DNA of 64,000 nucleotides. It comes from Rathayibacter caricis DSM 15933. Lineage in GTDB: Bacteria > Actinomycetota > Actinomycetes > Actinomycetales > Microbacteriaceae. Shown here one piece after another: positions 14,972 to 24,332 of this stretch; the first letter of the stretch is position 1, and each line of letters begins with the position of its first letter. A program made the translations under genes and the position numbers. The stretch is taken from contig NZ_PZPL01000001.1 in NCBI RefSeq assembly GCF_003044275.1, forward strand, positions 806,001-870,000, read 5' to 3'. Under the pieces are notes generated by a model. It was given only the letters and a program-made list of their open reading frames with translations, was not told where the DNA came from and made no database searches.

Positions 14972-15724
14972 ATGGCTCCTGCGCGCACGACCGGACCGAC
15001 CGAGCTCCTCCTGGTGCGCCACGGCGAGAGCGTCGCCAACGTCGCCGCCAGCGCGGCCGAGGCCGAGGGTGCTCTCGAGATCGCGGTCGACCGGCGCGAC
15101 GCCGACGTCGAGCTGTCCGAGGCCGGGCAGGAGCAGGCCCACGCGCTCGGACGCTGGCTCGGCGGGGAGGCGGCCCCGGTCTCGGCCTGGAGCTCGCCCT
15201 TCCTCCGCGCCTCGTCGACCGCGCACCTGGCCCTCGCCGAGGCTGGCCTCGACCTGCCGCTCCGGATCGACGAGCGCCTCCGCGACCGCGACCTCGGCAT
15301 CGCCGACCGGCTGACCACCTCCGGGTTCCGCGCCCGCTACCCCGACGAGGCGGCGCGGAGGGAGTGGCACGGCAAGTTCTACTACCGGCCGCCGGGCGGC
15401 GAGTCCTGGACCGACCTGGCGCTCCGGATGCGCTCGTTCCTCGACCACCTCGACGCCGCAGCGCCGACCGGACCCGCGGTGCTGTTCTGCCACGACGCCG
15501 TCGTGCTCATCACCCGCTACGTCTGCGAGGGGCTGTCCGAGCGCGAGCTCCTCGACATCGGCGCCTCCACCCCCGTGGCCAACGCGTCGGTGACGCGCCT
15601 GATCCGCGGCGACGACGGCTGGAGCGTCGAGCGCTTCTCGAGCACCGAGCACCTGGAGCGGACCGGCGCGCCGGTCACCCGGCACGACGACCGCGACGAA
15701 GGAGAGGGAGACCCGCATGAGTGA
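14972..15724 (+). CDS. Histidine phosphatase family protein
   Basis: This 250-residue protein of the phosphoglycerate-mutase-like superfamily has the phosphohistidine motif LVRHGES (about residues 15-21), a second arginine in SSPFLRAS, and the second catalytic histidine in FCHDAVV. Such enzymes act on phosphosugars, nucleotides or phosphoproteins; the substrate is not evident. The gene overlaps the NAD(P)H-hydrate dehydratase gene by 8 bp, so it may be translated with a metabolite-repair enzyme. Confidence 0.85.
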   Translation: MAPARTTGPTELLLVRHGESVANVAASAAEAEGALEIAVDRRDADVELSEAGQEQAHALGRWLGGEAAPVSAWSSPFLRASSTAHLALAEAGLDLPLRIDERLRDRDLGIADRLTTSGFRARYPDEAARREWHGKFYYRPPGGESWTDLALRMRSFLDHLDAAAPTGPAVLFCHDAVVLITRYVCEGLSERELLDIGASTPVANASVTRLIRGDDGWSVERFSSTEHLERTGAPVTRHDDRDEGEGDPHE

Positions 15725-16568
15725 GGTCATCGACCGCGCACTGCTCGAGGGGCGCTGGCCGCTGCCCGAGCCCGGAGGATCCAAGCACGCCCGCGGAGAC
15801 GTGGTCGTCGTCGGCGGCGCCAGGAAGACCCCCGGCGCCGCCCTGCTCGCGGGGATCTCGGCGCTGCGGGTCGGCGCGGGCCGCATCACGCTCTGCGTCG
15901 CCGAGTCCGTCGCCTCGGCCACCGCGGTGGCGCTCCCCGAGTGCGGCGTCGTCCTGCTGCAGGAGTCGCGGACCGGATCGATCACCGGCCGCGGGCTCGA
16001 GGCGCTCGAGGGCGAGCTCGCCTCGGCCGACGTCGCCCTGGTCGGACCGGGCCTGGACGACCCGAAGGCGACCGCCGCGACGCTGCGGGCCCTCGCTCCG
16101 CTGCTGCGGGACGTGCCCGCCGTGCACCTGGACGCGTTCCCGCTCGGCGTGCTGCCGGGCCAGAAGCGGGTCGCCCGCTCGCTCGCGGGACGGCTCCTGA
16201 TGACTCCGAACACCGCCGAAGCCGAGCGGCTGCTCGGAGCGGAGATCGACGACGTCGAGACGGCCGCCGTCGCGATCGCGCGCCGCTACGAGGCGGTCGT
16301 GAGCCTGTTCAACGTCGTCGCGAGCCCGGACGGCGTGCTCGTGCACGCCGAGGGCGAGCACCCGGGCCTCGCGACGGCCGGGAGCGGCGACGTGCTCGCC
16401 GGCGCGACCGCGGGACTCCGCGCGCGGGGCCTCGACGGCGCCGGCGCGGCGGCTTGGGCGGTGCACCTGCACACCGAGGCCGACTCCCGCCTCACCGAGC
16501 GGATCGGCGCGGCCGGCTACCTGGCGAGCGAGATCCCCGCCGAGTTCCCGCCCCTGCTGCGCGCCTGA
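15717..16568 (+). CDS. nnrD: ADP/ATP-dependent NAD(P)H-hydrate dehydratase
   Basis: This 283-residue ribokinase-like enzyme of the YjeF C-terminal (NnrD) family has GGARKTPGAALL near the N terminus, MTPNTAEAERLL in the middle and the catalytic motif TAGSGDVLAGATAG near residue 222. The family restores damaged NADHX and NADPHX using ADP or ATP. The partner NAD(P)HX epimerase domain is not fused and not seen nearby. The ATG overlaps the end of the histidine phosphatase gene. Confidence 0.88.
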   Translation: MSEVIDRALLEGRWPLPEPGGSKHARGDVVVVGGARKTPGAALLAGISALRVGAGRITLCVAESVASATAVALPECGVVLLQESRTGSITGRGLEALEGELASADVALVGPGLDDPKATAATLRALAPLLRDVPAVHLDAFPLGVLPGQKRVARSLAGRLLMTPNTAEAERLLGAEIDDVETAAVAIARRYEAVVSLFNVVASPDGVLVHAEGEHPGLATAGSGDVLAGATAGLRARGLDGAGAAAWAVHLHTEADSRLTERIGAAGYLASEIPAEFPPLLRA

Positions 16569-16590
16569 GCCATCCACTCCGAGACACCGC

Positions 16591-16772
16591 GGATCTCGAT
16601 ACGGCCGCTGCGCGCCCTACTCGATCAGCAGAAGCTCTTGCTGGTCGAGTAGCCCCGAAGGGGCGTATCGAGACCCACGTCTCCCAGAAGATCAGTCTCT
16701 TCCGCGCCCCGCGCTGGCACCGAAGGCGCCCTCTCCGCTCGATACGGCCGCGCCGCGCCCTACTCGATCAGC
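16591..16772. repeat. Cluster of three REP-like palindromes
   Basis: Three palindromic units lie at 16591-16629, 16640-16676 (reverse orientation) and 16737-16772. The common form is CTCGATACGGCC...CTACTCGATCAGC. The middle one is part of a 94-bp repeat (16637-16730) that recurs inverted at 22539-22632. The cluster sits between the convergent NAD(P)H-hydrate dehydratase and small-protein genes. Confidence 0.8.
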
Positions 16773-16784
16773 GAGGGCGACCGC

Positions 16785-16991
16785 TCAGAGCGCGACGTCC
16801 GCGACCGAGAACGCGACTCCCGGAGTGATCAGGATCGCCGTCTTGCGCGGCTCACCCTCGCCCTGATTCACGATCAGCCAGCGTGACGACTCGCCGTCGA
16901 GCGCCCGCTCCACATCGGCGCGCACCTCCGCGGCGCTCGTATCGGTCAGGCTGTACGGCGATCCGCCGTAGATGATCTCCACACGCTTCAC
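16785..16991 (-). CDS. Small conserved-type protein, operon partner of DUF7882 gene
   Basis: This 68-residue protein (VKRVEIIYGGSPYSLTD...) is soluble and mixed in charge, with a C-terminal beta-rich part (TAILITPGVAFSVADVAL). I do not recognise a domain. The GTG at 16991 overlaps the TGA of the upstream DUF7882 gene (GTGA), so it is translationally coupled to it and probably serves the same process. Confidence 0.7.
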   Translation of the reverse strand: MKRVEIIYGGSPYSLTDTSAAEVRADVERALDGESSRWLIVNQGEGEPRKTAILITPGVAFSVADVAL

Positions 16992-17317
16992 AGGATGGGC
17001 TCCTCGCTCGGGCGACTGCTGCCGTGCGGTTCCTCGCTGATGCGCAGACCGTGTGCGGTGTGCGAATCGGCCAGCAGCTGACGGATCCAGTCGGGGTTGA
17101 TCGAGGGCGCGCGGCCCCCGTGGTACTTGAAGCGCAGCGGGATCGCGGGGTGCAGCCAGATCGAGGTGCGCCCGTCGCCGACCGCCTGCGAGTCCTTCCA
17201 CGAGAAGTAGAAGGACTCGTTGCGCGACAGCTTCGAGCCGATGACGATCTGCAGGTGCGCCAGCAGGCGGTCGTCGAAGTCGGCCTCCAGAGTGGAGTCG
17301 TAGATCAGTCGGCCCAT
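16988..17317 (-). CDS. DUF7882 family protein
   Basis: This 109-residue protein fits the DUF7882 family of Microbacteriaceae: MGRLIYDS, FDDRLLAHLQIVIGSKL, ESFYFSWK, TSIWLHPAIPLRFKY. The role of the family is unknown. The gene precedes and overlaps a 68-residue partner. It lacks cysteines and membrane segments, so it is likely cytoplasmic. Confidence 0.8.
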   Translation of the reverse strand: MGRLIYDSTLEADFDDRLLAHLQIVIGSKLSRNESFYFSWKDSQAVGDGRTSIWLHPAIPLRFKYHGGRAPSINPDWIRQLLADSHTAHGLRISEEPHGSSRPSEEPIL

Positions 17318-17437
17318 CAGGGCACTCTCCGTTCGGGCCGCGATGCTCGGCGGGGGCCGGGTGACGCCGGGGCAGCGCTCCCGCTCCGGTACTCGCGGCA
17401 GGAGCCGATCCTACCGAGACGTCCTCGTGCGGCCACC

Positions 17438-17803
17438 TCAGCGCACCTCGTCGTCGTCGAACCCGGTGAAGTCCAGGTCGGGCAGGTGCAGCGCGCTCTC
17501 GGAGTCCGCCGGCTCGGCGACCGGGTGCGAGACGCCCAGCCGCCCCGCCTCGCGCGTCATCCGCGCCACGAGCTCCTCGTCCACGATCTCCTCGGCGTCG
17601 CTCTCCTCCGGCTCGCTGAGGAGCTGGCTGGCGGGGCCGATGAGCAGGGCCGCAGTGCCGAGCCCGCCGTCCTCGCGCCGGACGGGGATCTCGACCGCCG
17701 CGGATCCCCTCCGCAGCGCGAGCGCCTCGGCGTAGTGCACCAGCGACCGCGCGATGGCGCTGCCGGTCAGCACCGAGCTGCCCGCGTAGTGGATCCGTTC
17801 CAT
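17438..17803 (-). CDS. Hypothetical acidic protein
   Basis: This 121-residue protein has a compact N-terminal part (MERIHYAGSSVLTGSAIARS, VHYAEALALRRG) and a strongly acidic C-terminal third (SEPEESDAEEIVDEE, FDDDEVR). I do not recognise it. TAGGAA and an AG-rich tract precede the start. The DUF7882 operon is just downstream on the same strand. Confidence 0.6.
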   Translation of the reverse strand: MERIHYAGSSVLTGSAIARSLVHYAEALALRRGSAAVEIPVRREDGGLGTAALLIGPASQLLSEPEESDAEEIVDEELVARMTREAGRLGVSHPVAEPADSESALHLPDLDFTGFDDDEVR

Positions 17804-17865
17804 GCCCTCTTCCTACTCCTGTCCCGGATCAGGGGGCAGGAGTTGCGGGAGCGGCCTCGCCGTTG

Positions 17866-18477
17866 CTAGCGGAGCGCCTCGAGTCTCTCGTCGAGGCCGT
17901 CGCGCACCGCCGGCCACTCCTCGCGGAGGATCGAGTGCACGGCCGTGTCGCGCCACGATCCGTCGGCCCGCCGCTGATCGTGCCGCAGCACCCCCTCGAA
18001 CGTCGCGCCCAGACGGAGGATCGCGGCCCGCGACCGCGCGTTGGCCGCGTCGGCCTGCAGCTTCACCCGCGAGTAGCCGCTGTCGAACGCGAGACCGAGC
18101 AGCAGCCGCTTCGTCTCGGGGTTCACCGCGGTGCCCCACACCTCGGGCGCGTAGGCGGTCCAGCCGAGGTGTGCCGCCTCGCGCGTCTCGTCGAAGTCGG
18201 CGAGCGCCGTCGCCCCGACCACCCGCCCGTCGACGAGGACGGCGCACGGCAGTCCCTCCCACGGGTAGTAGCGGCGGACGAAGGCGCTGAAGGCGGCCGG
18301 ATCGGGATCGAGTCCGGCTGCTCCTCCTCCGTAGCCGCCGGCGAAGACCTCGGGGCGCGCGATCGCGGCGTGCAGGCCGTCGAGGTGCTCCTCGCCGAGC
18401 GGCTCGAGCACGACGGTGCGGCCGACGAGGCGCACGGGGCCCGGGCGGCGCGGAGGGACGGGAGCGGAGTCGGTCAC
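17866..18477 (-). CDS. GNAT-family N-acetyltransferase (RimJ/RimL-like)
   Basis: This 203-residue protein resembles RimJ/RimL-type acetyltransferases: LVGRTVVLEPLGEEHLDGL at the N terminus, HLGWTAYAPEVWGTAVNPE in the acetyl-CoA region, KLQADAANARSRAAILRLGA and FEGVLRHDQRRADG near the end. The family moves an acetyl group from acetyl-CoA to an amine, often a protein N terminus. The frame is open far upstream, but the GTG at 18477 begins the conserved domain. Confidence 0.82.
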   Translation of the reverse strand: MTDSAPVPPRRPGPVRLVGRTVVLEPLGEEHLDGLHAAIARPEVFAGGYGGGAAGLDPDPAAFSAFVRRYYPWEGLPCAVLVDGRVVGATALADFDETREAAHLGWTAYAPEVWGTAVNPETKRLLLGLAFDSGYSRVKLQADAANARSRAAILRLGATFEGVLRHDQRRADGSWRDTAVHSILREEWPAVRDGLDERLEALR

Positions 18478-18540
18478 CCGGCCATTCTGGGTCCCCTCCG
18501 CCCCGGCGAGAGGTCCAGACCGCGTGCCAGCATGGGGTCC

Positions 18541-19149
18541 ATGGCCGACTCCGCGCTGTTCGAGACCTCCGCCGCCGCCTTCGTCCGCCTGCTCGAGCGG
18601 ATCCGCGACGACCAGTGGACGCTGCCCGCCCTCGGCGAGTGGGACGTCCGAGGGCTCGCCGGGCACACCTCGCGCGCGATCCTCACCGTCGAGGCGTACC
18701 TGGGCGCCCCGGAGCCGGCCGAGGCGACGGTGCCGGACGCGCTCGCGTACTACGGGGCCCTCGCCGGCAACATCGGCGACCCGGCGGCCGTCGCCCGGCG
18801 CGGGGTGCAGGCGGGTGCCGCTCTCGGCGACCGGCCCGCGGTGGTCGCGGCGGAGGCGCTGCGCCGCGCGTCGGCGCGTCTCGCCGAGCAGCCGCCCGGC
18901 CGGCTCGTCGCGGTGGGGCCGCACTCCCTCGCGCTCGACGAGTACCTCCGCACCCGCGTGCTCGAGCTGGTCGTGCACTCCGTCGATCTGTCGCGCGCGA
19001 CGGGAGCGCCCCACGGGCTGCCCGGCCCCGCTGTCGAGGCGGCCTGCGCGCTGGCGGGGTCGCTCGCGGCGAGGTCCGGGCGGGCGGAGGAGTTCCTCAT
19101 GGCGGTCAGCGGCCGCGACGGGCTCCCGGCCGGCTTCTCGGTCGTCTGA
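18541..19149 (+). CDS. Maleylpyruvate isomerase/DinB-like family protein
   Basis: This 202-residue protein has the mycothiol-dependent maleylpyruvate isomerase N-terminal fold (four-helix DinB-like): SAAAFVRLLERI, WTLPALGEWDVRGLAGHTS with a metal-binding histidine, and a later VVHSVDLSRA histidine. Family members are thiol-dependent transferases or isomerases with poorly known substrates, in mycothiol-producing actinobacteria. Either ATG 18532 or 18541 may start it. Confidence 0.78.
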   Translation: MADSALFETSAAAFVRLLERIRDDQWTLPALGEWDVRGLAGHTSRAILTVEAYLGAPEPAEATVPDALAYYGALAGNIGDPAAVARRGVQAGAALGDRPAVVAAEALRRASARLAEQPPGRLVAVGPHSLALDEYLRTRVLELVVHSVDLSRATGAPHGLPGPAVEAACALAGSLAARSGRAEEFLMAVSGRDGLPAGFSVV

Positions 19150-19170
19150 CCCCGGGCACGCGAGCACCCT

Positions 19171-19347
19171 GCAGATCGAGTAGGCCGCTCGCGGCCGTAT
19201 CGAGATCTGCGCCCGCCGTACTGCCGGTGGATGCGGGTCTCGATACGCCGCTGCGCGGCTACTCGACCAGCGAAGGGGCCCTGCTGATCGAGTAGGCCGC
19301 TCGCGGCCGTATCGAGATCCGCATCCTCCGTACTGCCGGCGGAAGCA
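19171..19347. repeat. Triple REP-like cluster with a 62-bp direct repeat
   Basis: Palindromes lie at 19171-19210, 19235-19271 (opposite orientation) and 19283-19322. The outer two, with their flank (CCGTACTGCCGG), form near-identical direct repeats of about 62 bp starting at 19173 and 19285. They separate the DinB-like gene from the convergent ABC permease gene. Confidence 0.8.
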
Positions 19348-19355
19348 GACCCCGC

Positions 19356-20759
19356 TCAGGCCACAGCGAGTGCGGCGACCGGCGAGACCGTCGTCGCCCG
19401 GCGGGCGGGCAGCACCGCCGAGACGACCGTGATCAGCACGCCGACGGCCACCACCGAGACGAGGATCCCCACCGGGATGGTCGGCGGCACGAGGCCGATG
19501 CCCTTCATCGAGCCGAAGATCGCGATCGCCCCGCTCCAGCCGTAGACGACGCCGAGCACGAGGCCCAGCAGCGCCGCGGCGAGCACCATCTGCGCCGCCT
19601 CGAGCACGACCATCCAGCGCACCTGCGAGCCCGTGAATCCGAGGGCGCGGAGCAGCCCCAGCTCGCGGCGCCGCTGCAGCACGCTGAGCGAGAGGGTGTT
19701 GACCATGCCGACGGCGGCCAGGAGCACCGAGAAGCCGAGCAGGACGCTCATGATCGCGGTGCTGACCGACACGAACTGGTCGAGCGCAGCGAAGAGCTCG
19801 GGCTCCATGTCCTCGGACATCCGCATGATCGTGGCGAAGGTCGCGGCGGCGACCGCGAACATCGTGACGAGCGTCACTCCGATCACCAGCCCGATGACCG
19901 CGCGGGCGCTGCGGGCGGGGTTCCTGATGGCGTTCGCCGAGGCGAGGCGGGCGACCGGCCCGCCACCGAACGCCCGGCCGACCAGCGAGGTCAGCGGAGG
20001 CAGGAGCACGGGGGCGCCGAGGATGACGCCCGTGAACGAGACCATGCCCCCGACGAGACCGAGCAGCACGCCGTACGGGCTCACCAGTCCGGCCACGACA
20101 CCCGCGCCCAGGAGGACGAAGCCGAGCACGACGAACGCGATCGCGAGCGCGTTGCGTCCGCGACGTCCGCGGAGCTCGTCGTAGCGCGGCTCCGCGGCGG
20201 ATCCCGCGGCCTCGGCCGGCGAGACCGAGAGCACGCGCCGCGATCCGCCCCACGATGCGATCACGGTCGACGCGATCACCGCGGCGGCCGGCAGCACGAG
20301 GCCCGGCGAGACGAGCGGGTAGTCGATGCGCGAGAACGTGCCCGTGGCGAAGGCGAGCTCGGCGCCGGCCGCGACGAGCACGACGGCGGCGACGAGGCCG
20401 ATGACCGCGCCGAGCACCCCCTGCACGAGGCCGTTCCGCACCACCTCGGCGCGCAGCGAGCGACCGGAGGCGCCCAGCAGCCGCAGCAGCGAGATCTCGC
20501 GGGTGCGCCCCGCGATGACGGTCGACACGGCGTTCGAGGTGACGATGCCGCCGACGAACACGGCGATGCCGAAGAACACCGCCCCGACGACTCCGAGGGT
20601 CGTCGCGGCCTGCTCGATGCCGTCGAGGCCGGCGTCCTGGAACGCGGCGACCATGTCGGCGACGACCATGACGAGCACTCCGCCGAACGCCGCAGAGAGG
20701 GCTGCGACCGTGACGATCGCTCCGCCGCCCTGGCGGGAGCCCGTGCGCACGCCGCTCAC
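19356..20759 (-). CDS. ABC transporter permease (FtsX/MacB type)
   Basis: This 467-residue membrane protein has two FtsX-like halves. The first has helices near residues 14-37, 50-75 and 110-135; the second has helices near 290-315, 335-360, 390-415 and 430-455. It ends in PARRATTVSPVAAL, typical of the family. The GTG at 20759 overlaps the TGA of the ATPase gene by 4 bp. With the ATPase it forms an exporter of unknown substrate, or a mechanotransmission device as in MacB. Confidence 0.85.
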   Translation of the reverse strand: MSGVRTGSRQGGGAIVTVAALSAAFGGVLVMVVADMVAAFQDAGLDGIEQAATTLGVVGAVFFGIAVFVGGIVTSNAVSTVIAGRTREISLLRLLGASGRSLRAEVVRNGLVQGVLGAVIGLVAAVVLVAAGAELAFATGTFSRIDYPLVSPGLVLPAAAVIASTVIASWGGSRRVLSVSPAEAAGSAAEPRYDELRGRRGRNALAIAFVVLGFVLLGAGVVAGLVSPYGVLLGLVGGMVSFTGVILGAPVLLPPLTSLVGRAFGGGPVARLASANAIRNPARSARAVIGLVIGVTLVTMFAVAAATFATIMRMSEDMEPELFAALDQFVSVSTAIMSVLLGFSVLLAAVGMVNTLSLSVLQRRRELGLLRALGFTGSQVRWMVVLEAAQMVLAAALLGLVLGVVYGWSGAIAIFGSMKGIGLVPPTIPVGILVSVVAVGVLITVVSAVLPARRATTVSPVAALAVA

Positions 20760-21508
20760 GCCGCCGCCTCCATCTCGAGCATCGCGCGCGAGACCTCCTC
20801 GGCGCTCATCCCGCGGCGGTCGTCGACGACGGCGCCGTCCCGGAGGAACACGATGCGGTCGGCGTACGCGGCCGCGATCGGGTCGTGTGTCACCATCGCG
20901 ATCGACTGGCCGTACTCGCGGGTGGAGGCGCGCAGCAGCGTGAGGACCTCGCGGCCGGTGCGCGAGTCGAGGTTGCCGGTGGGCTCGTCGGCGAAGATGA
21001 GCTGCGGCCGGGTCGCGAGGGCGCGGGCGATGGCGACGCGCTGCTGCTGGCCGCCCGAGAGCTCGTAGGGCCGGTGGGTGAGGCGCTCGCGCAGTCCGAG
21101 GGACTCGATGAGGCTCGCGATCCACGCCTCCTCGTCGGCGGTGACACGGCGGCCGTCGAGCTCGAACGGCAGGCGGATGTTGCCGCGCACGTCGAGCGTG
21201 GGGATCAGGTTGAACGCCTGGAAGACGAAGCCCACCTCGCGGCGGCGGAGCATCGTCAGCTCGGCGTCGCCGAGGCCGCTGATCTCGGTGTCGCCGAGGA
21301 ACACGCGTCCGTCGGTCGCCGTGTCCATGCCGGCGAGGACGTGCATGAGGGTGGACTTGCCGGAGCCGCTCGGACCCATGACGGCGGTGAACTCGCCGCG
21401 CTGGATCGAGAGGGTGACGCCGTCGAGGGCGACGACGGGGGGCGTGCTGCCGTACAGCTTGCGCACGTTCTCGACGCGCGCCACAACGGTGGAGGTCTGG
21501 TTCTGCAT
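20756..21508 (-). CDS. ABC transporter ATP-binding protein (MacB/LolD type)
   Basis: This 250-residue ATPase has Walker A GPSGSGKST, Q-loop VFQAFNLIP, signature LSGGQQQR, Walker B LIFADEPTGNLD and H-loop MVTHD. The ADEPTGNLD form marks the MacB/LolD/FtsE group that pairs with FtsX-like permeases, and the permease gene follows with a 4-bp overlap. The ATG at 21508 is chosen because GAGG precedes it and the conserved domain starts there. Confidence 0.92.
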   Translation of the reverse strand: MQNQTSTVVARVENVRKLYGSTPPVVALDGVTLSIQRGEFTAVMGPSGSGKSTLMHVLAGMDTATDGRVFLGDTEISGLGDAELTMLRRREVGFVFQAFNLIPTLDVRGNIRLPFELDGRRVTADEEAWIASLIESLGLRERLTHRPYELSGGQQQRVAIARALATRPQLIFADEPTGNLDSRTGREVLTLLRASTREYGQSIAMVTHDPIAAAYADRIVFLRDGAVVDDRRGMSAEEVSRAMLEMEAAA

Positions 21509-21615
21509 GTCCTCGACGCTACGGAGCGGGCCGCGTCGCGGGCGTCGCCCGACGGTGGTCGCCCGGTCATCCCAGCGGGGGACCGGAGGTGGTCCTCTGT
21601 ACGGGCGGCCCAGGA

Positions 21616-22218
21616 TCAGCGGGGGCGGAGTCCGGCCCGGCGGAGCGCGAGGGCGGCGAGGGCCCGCGTCGCCCCGGGGTCGCCTGTGCGCCACCCGGGG
21701 ACGGCGTCCGGGTGCGCCGCGAGGATCTCGCGCGGCGACGCCTCCGTCAGCGCACGCAGCGCCAGGAGCTCGGAGCCCGCGGCCGTCGCGCCCAGCGCCC
21801 GGAGCTCGGCGGTGCGCCGGGCGAAGCGCAGTCGCGGACGCAGCCAGAGAACGGCCAGGAGCAGGAGCGGCAGCCCGCCGACGGCCAGGCCCGCCACGAT
21901 CGCGAGGGCTCCCGCGAGCTGCTGCTGATCGCGACCCGCCGCGGCCAGCACGGAGCCGGCTCCGCTCGCCTCGTCGAAGGGCGCGCGCACGGCGTCGCCG
22001 AGCAGCGGGATGCCGCCGAGCGTCGTCCCGGCGTCGGACATGGTGGAGCCGAAGCCGCTGCCCGCGCTCTCGAGGCGGCGCCCGATCTCGGCCAGCCCGG
22101 CGATCAGGCTCGCCACTGCGATGCCGGCCGCGATCGCGATCACGGCGACGGCGACCGCCAGGGCGTCGGCCGTGATCTGCCGCGCACGCACGGCGGGGAG
22201 GTCCGCGTAGATCTGCAT
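21616..22218 (-). CDS. Hypothetical two-helix membrane protein
   Basis: This 200-residue protein has an N-terminal membrane helix (about 17-42) and a second one (about 104-127), with an Ala/Gly/Ser-rich extracytoplasmic loop between them. The cytoplasmic tail is basic and Leu/Ala-rich (ELRALGATAAGSELLALRAL). No domain is recognised. It lies upstream of the ABC genes on the same strand. Confidence 0.65.
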   Translation of the reverse strand: MQIYADLPAVRARQITADALAVAVAVIAIAAGIAVASLIAGLAEIGRRLESAGSGFGSTMSDAGTTLGGIPLLGDAVRAPFDEASGAGSVLAAAGRDQQQLAGALAIVAGLAVGGLPLLLLAVLWLRPRLRFARRTAELRALGATAAGSELLALRALTEASPREILAAHPDAVPGWRTGDPGATRALAALALRRAGLRPR

Positions 22219-22791
22219 CCGCCGATCATGCCGGGCCCGGGCCGAGGAACGCGCCCCCTTGCCGATCCGCTGGGGGAGGCGAGGTGTCGCCAGTCTGCTG
22301 ATCGAGTAGCCCGCGCAGCGGGCGTATCGAGATCCGCGTGTCCCGGACGTGGCGGGACTCGATACGCGCCTGCGGCGCTACTCGACCAGCGGGGGCGGCG
22401 CTCAGTCTCGATGGCGTCTGCCGACTCCGCGGGGCCCGTTCCGGGTCGGCTCGGCGCGCAGGGCGACGGCGAGTGGGCGCGAGAAGGGGTCCAGCGGAGG
22501 CGCAGGGGCCGTTTCGCGGCGGTTCGCACCCTTGCTGGGGCGCCTTCGGTGCTGACGCAGGGCGGGGACGAGACGGATCTTCTGGGAGACGTGGGTCTCG
22601 ATACGCCCCTTCGGGGCTACTCGACCAGCAAGGACCAGTAGATCCACCCGCGTCCGAGGACCCGGTCAGGCGGCCGCTCTGCTGCCGACGGCGGGTCTCG
22701 ATACGCCCCTAGGGGGCCACTCGACCAGCGGAGAGTTCCCGCACCGCGGCGCCCGCGAGCGAGTCTGCCGCGGAGCGACGACGGGTGCGGG
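22219..22791. repeat. Repeat-rich intergenic region before purA 3' end
   Basis: This 573-bp gap has no supported gene. It holds REP-like palindromes at 22297-22337, 22354-22390, 22591-22629 and 22692-22729, in mixed orientation. The third belongs to the 94-bp repeat 22539-22632, inverted relative to 16637-16730 (87 of 94 identical by eye). Confidence 0.8.
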
Positions 22792-24078
22792 TCAGTCGAG
22801 GAGGTCGTGCAGGACGACGACCTGCTCGCGCTCGGGGCCGACTCCGATGGCCGAGAAGCGGGCGCCGCTCATCGCCTCGAGGGCGCGGACGTAGTCCTGT
22901 GCGGCCTGCGGGAGGTCGGCGAACGTGCGGCAGCCGGTGATGTCCTCCTGCCAGCCGGGGAACTCCTCGTAGATCGGCTTCGCGTGGTGGAAGTCGCTCT
23001 GCGAGACGGGGACCTCGTCGTGGCGCACGCCGTCGACGTCGTAGGCGACGCAGACGGGGATCGTCTCGAGGCCCGAGAGCACGTCGAGCTTGGTGAGGAC
23101 GAAGTCGGTGACGCCGTTGATGCGCGCGGAGTAGCGGGCGATCGGGGCGTCATACCAGCCGCAGCGGCGCGGGCGGCCGGTCGTGGTGCCGAACTCGAAG
23201 CCCTGCTTGCGGAGGTACTCGCCCCACTCGTCGAACAGCTCGGTCGGGAAGGGGCCCGCGCCGACGCGGGTCGTGTACGCCTTGATGACCGCGATGACGC
23301 GCTCGATGCGGTTGGGGGCGACTCCGGAGCCGGTGGCGGCTCCTCCGGAGGTCGCGTTCGAGGACGTGACGAACGGGTAGGTGCCGTGGTCGACGTCGAG
23401 CATGGTGGCCTGGCCGGCCTCGAAGAGCACGGTCTTGCCGGCGTCGAGGGCCTGGGCGAGCACGAGCGAGGTGTCGGCGACCATGGGGCGCAGGCGCTCG
23501 GTGTACTGCAGCAGATCCTCCATGACCTGCTCGACGAGGATCGCGCGGCGGTTGTAGACCTTCACCAGCAGGTGGTTCTTCTGGTCGAGGGCGCCCTCGA
23601 CCTTCTGACGGAGGATGTTCTCGTCGAAGAGGTCCTGGATCCGGATGCCGACGCGGTTGATCTTGTCGGCGTACGCGGGGCCGATGCCGCGGCCCGTGGT
23701 GCCGATCTGGCGCTTGCCGAGGAACCGCTCCGTCACCTTGTCGAGGGTGCGGTGGTAGCTCGTGATGACGTGCGCGTTGGCGCTGACGAGCAGCTTCGAG
23801 ACGTCGACGCCGCGGGCGCTGAGCGCCTCGAGCTCGTGGAAGAGCACCTCGATGTCGACGACGACTCCGTTGGCGATGACGGGCACGACGCCCGGGGTCA
23901 GGATGCCCGAGGGGAGCAGGTGCAGCGCGTACTTCTCGTCGCCCACGACGACGGTGTGGCCGGCGTTGTTGCCGCCGTTGAACTTGACGACGTAGTCGAC
24001 GCGGCTGCCGAGGAGGTCGGTGGCGCGTCCCTTGCCCTCGTCGCCCCACTGGGCGCCGGTGATGACGATTGCTGGCAT
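22792..24078 (-). CDS. purA: Adenylosuccinate synthetase
   Basis: This 428-residue enzyme has the full family length. It has the GTP-binding [10 protein letters not shown] loop at the N terminus, [12 protein letters not shown], and the conserved [13 protein letters not shown] and [11 protein letters not shown] segments. It joins IMP and aspartate with GTP to give adenylosuccinate, the first step from IMP to AMP. AGAAGGACA stands before the ATG. It is transcribed alone, divergently from the nucleotidase gene. Confidence 0.97.
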   Translation of the reverse strand: MPAIVITGAQWGDEGKGRATDLLGSRVDYVVKFNGGNNAGHTVVVGDEKYALHLLPSGILTPGVVPVIANGVVVDIEVLFHELEALSARGVDVSKLLVSANAHVITSYHRTLDKVTERFLGKRQIGTTGRGIGPAYADKINRVGIRIQDLFDENILRQKVEGALDQKNHLLVKVYNRRAILVEQVMEDLLQYTERLRPMVADTSLVLAQALDAGKTVLFEAGQATMLDVDHGTYPFVTSSNATSGGAATGSGVAPNRIERVIAVIKAYTTRVGAGPFPTELFDEWGEYLRKQGFEFGTTTGRPRRCGWYDAPIARYSARINGVTDFVLTKLDVLSGLETIPVCVAYDVDGVRHDEVPVSQSDFHHAKPIYEEFPGWQEDITGCRTFADLPQAAQDYVRALEAMSGARFSAIGVGPEREQVVVLHDLLD

Positions 24079-24332
24079 GGCGTGTCCTTCTCGACGGGGA
24101 GTGGGCGCCCGGCCCGTTTCGGGTCCACCGGGCCTCGGCGGGCCGGCCCGACATCGAGATGCCGCTTCTGCGCGACCAGCCGCTCGATTCTAGCGGAGCG
24201 GCTCCGGGGGCGCTCAGGAGGCGGAGGGGATGCATCGCCGAGCAATGCTCTCGAATCCGACACACGGCGTTCACACATCCGGCCTAGGTTCGAAGACGTT
24301 CACTCTCCACTCATCACGCGAACAGGACACCG

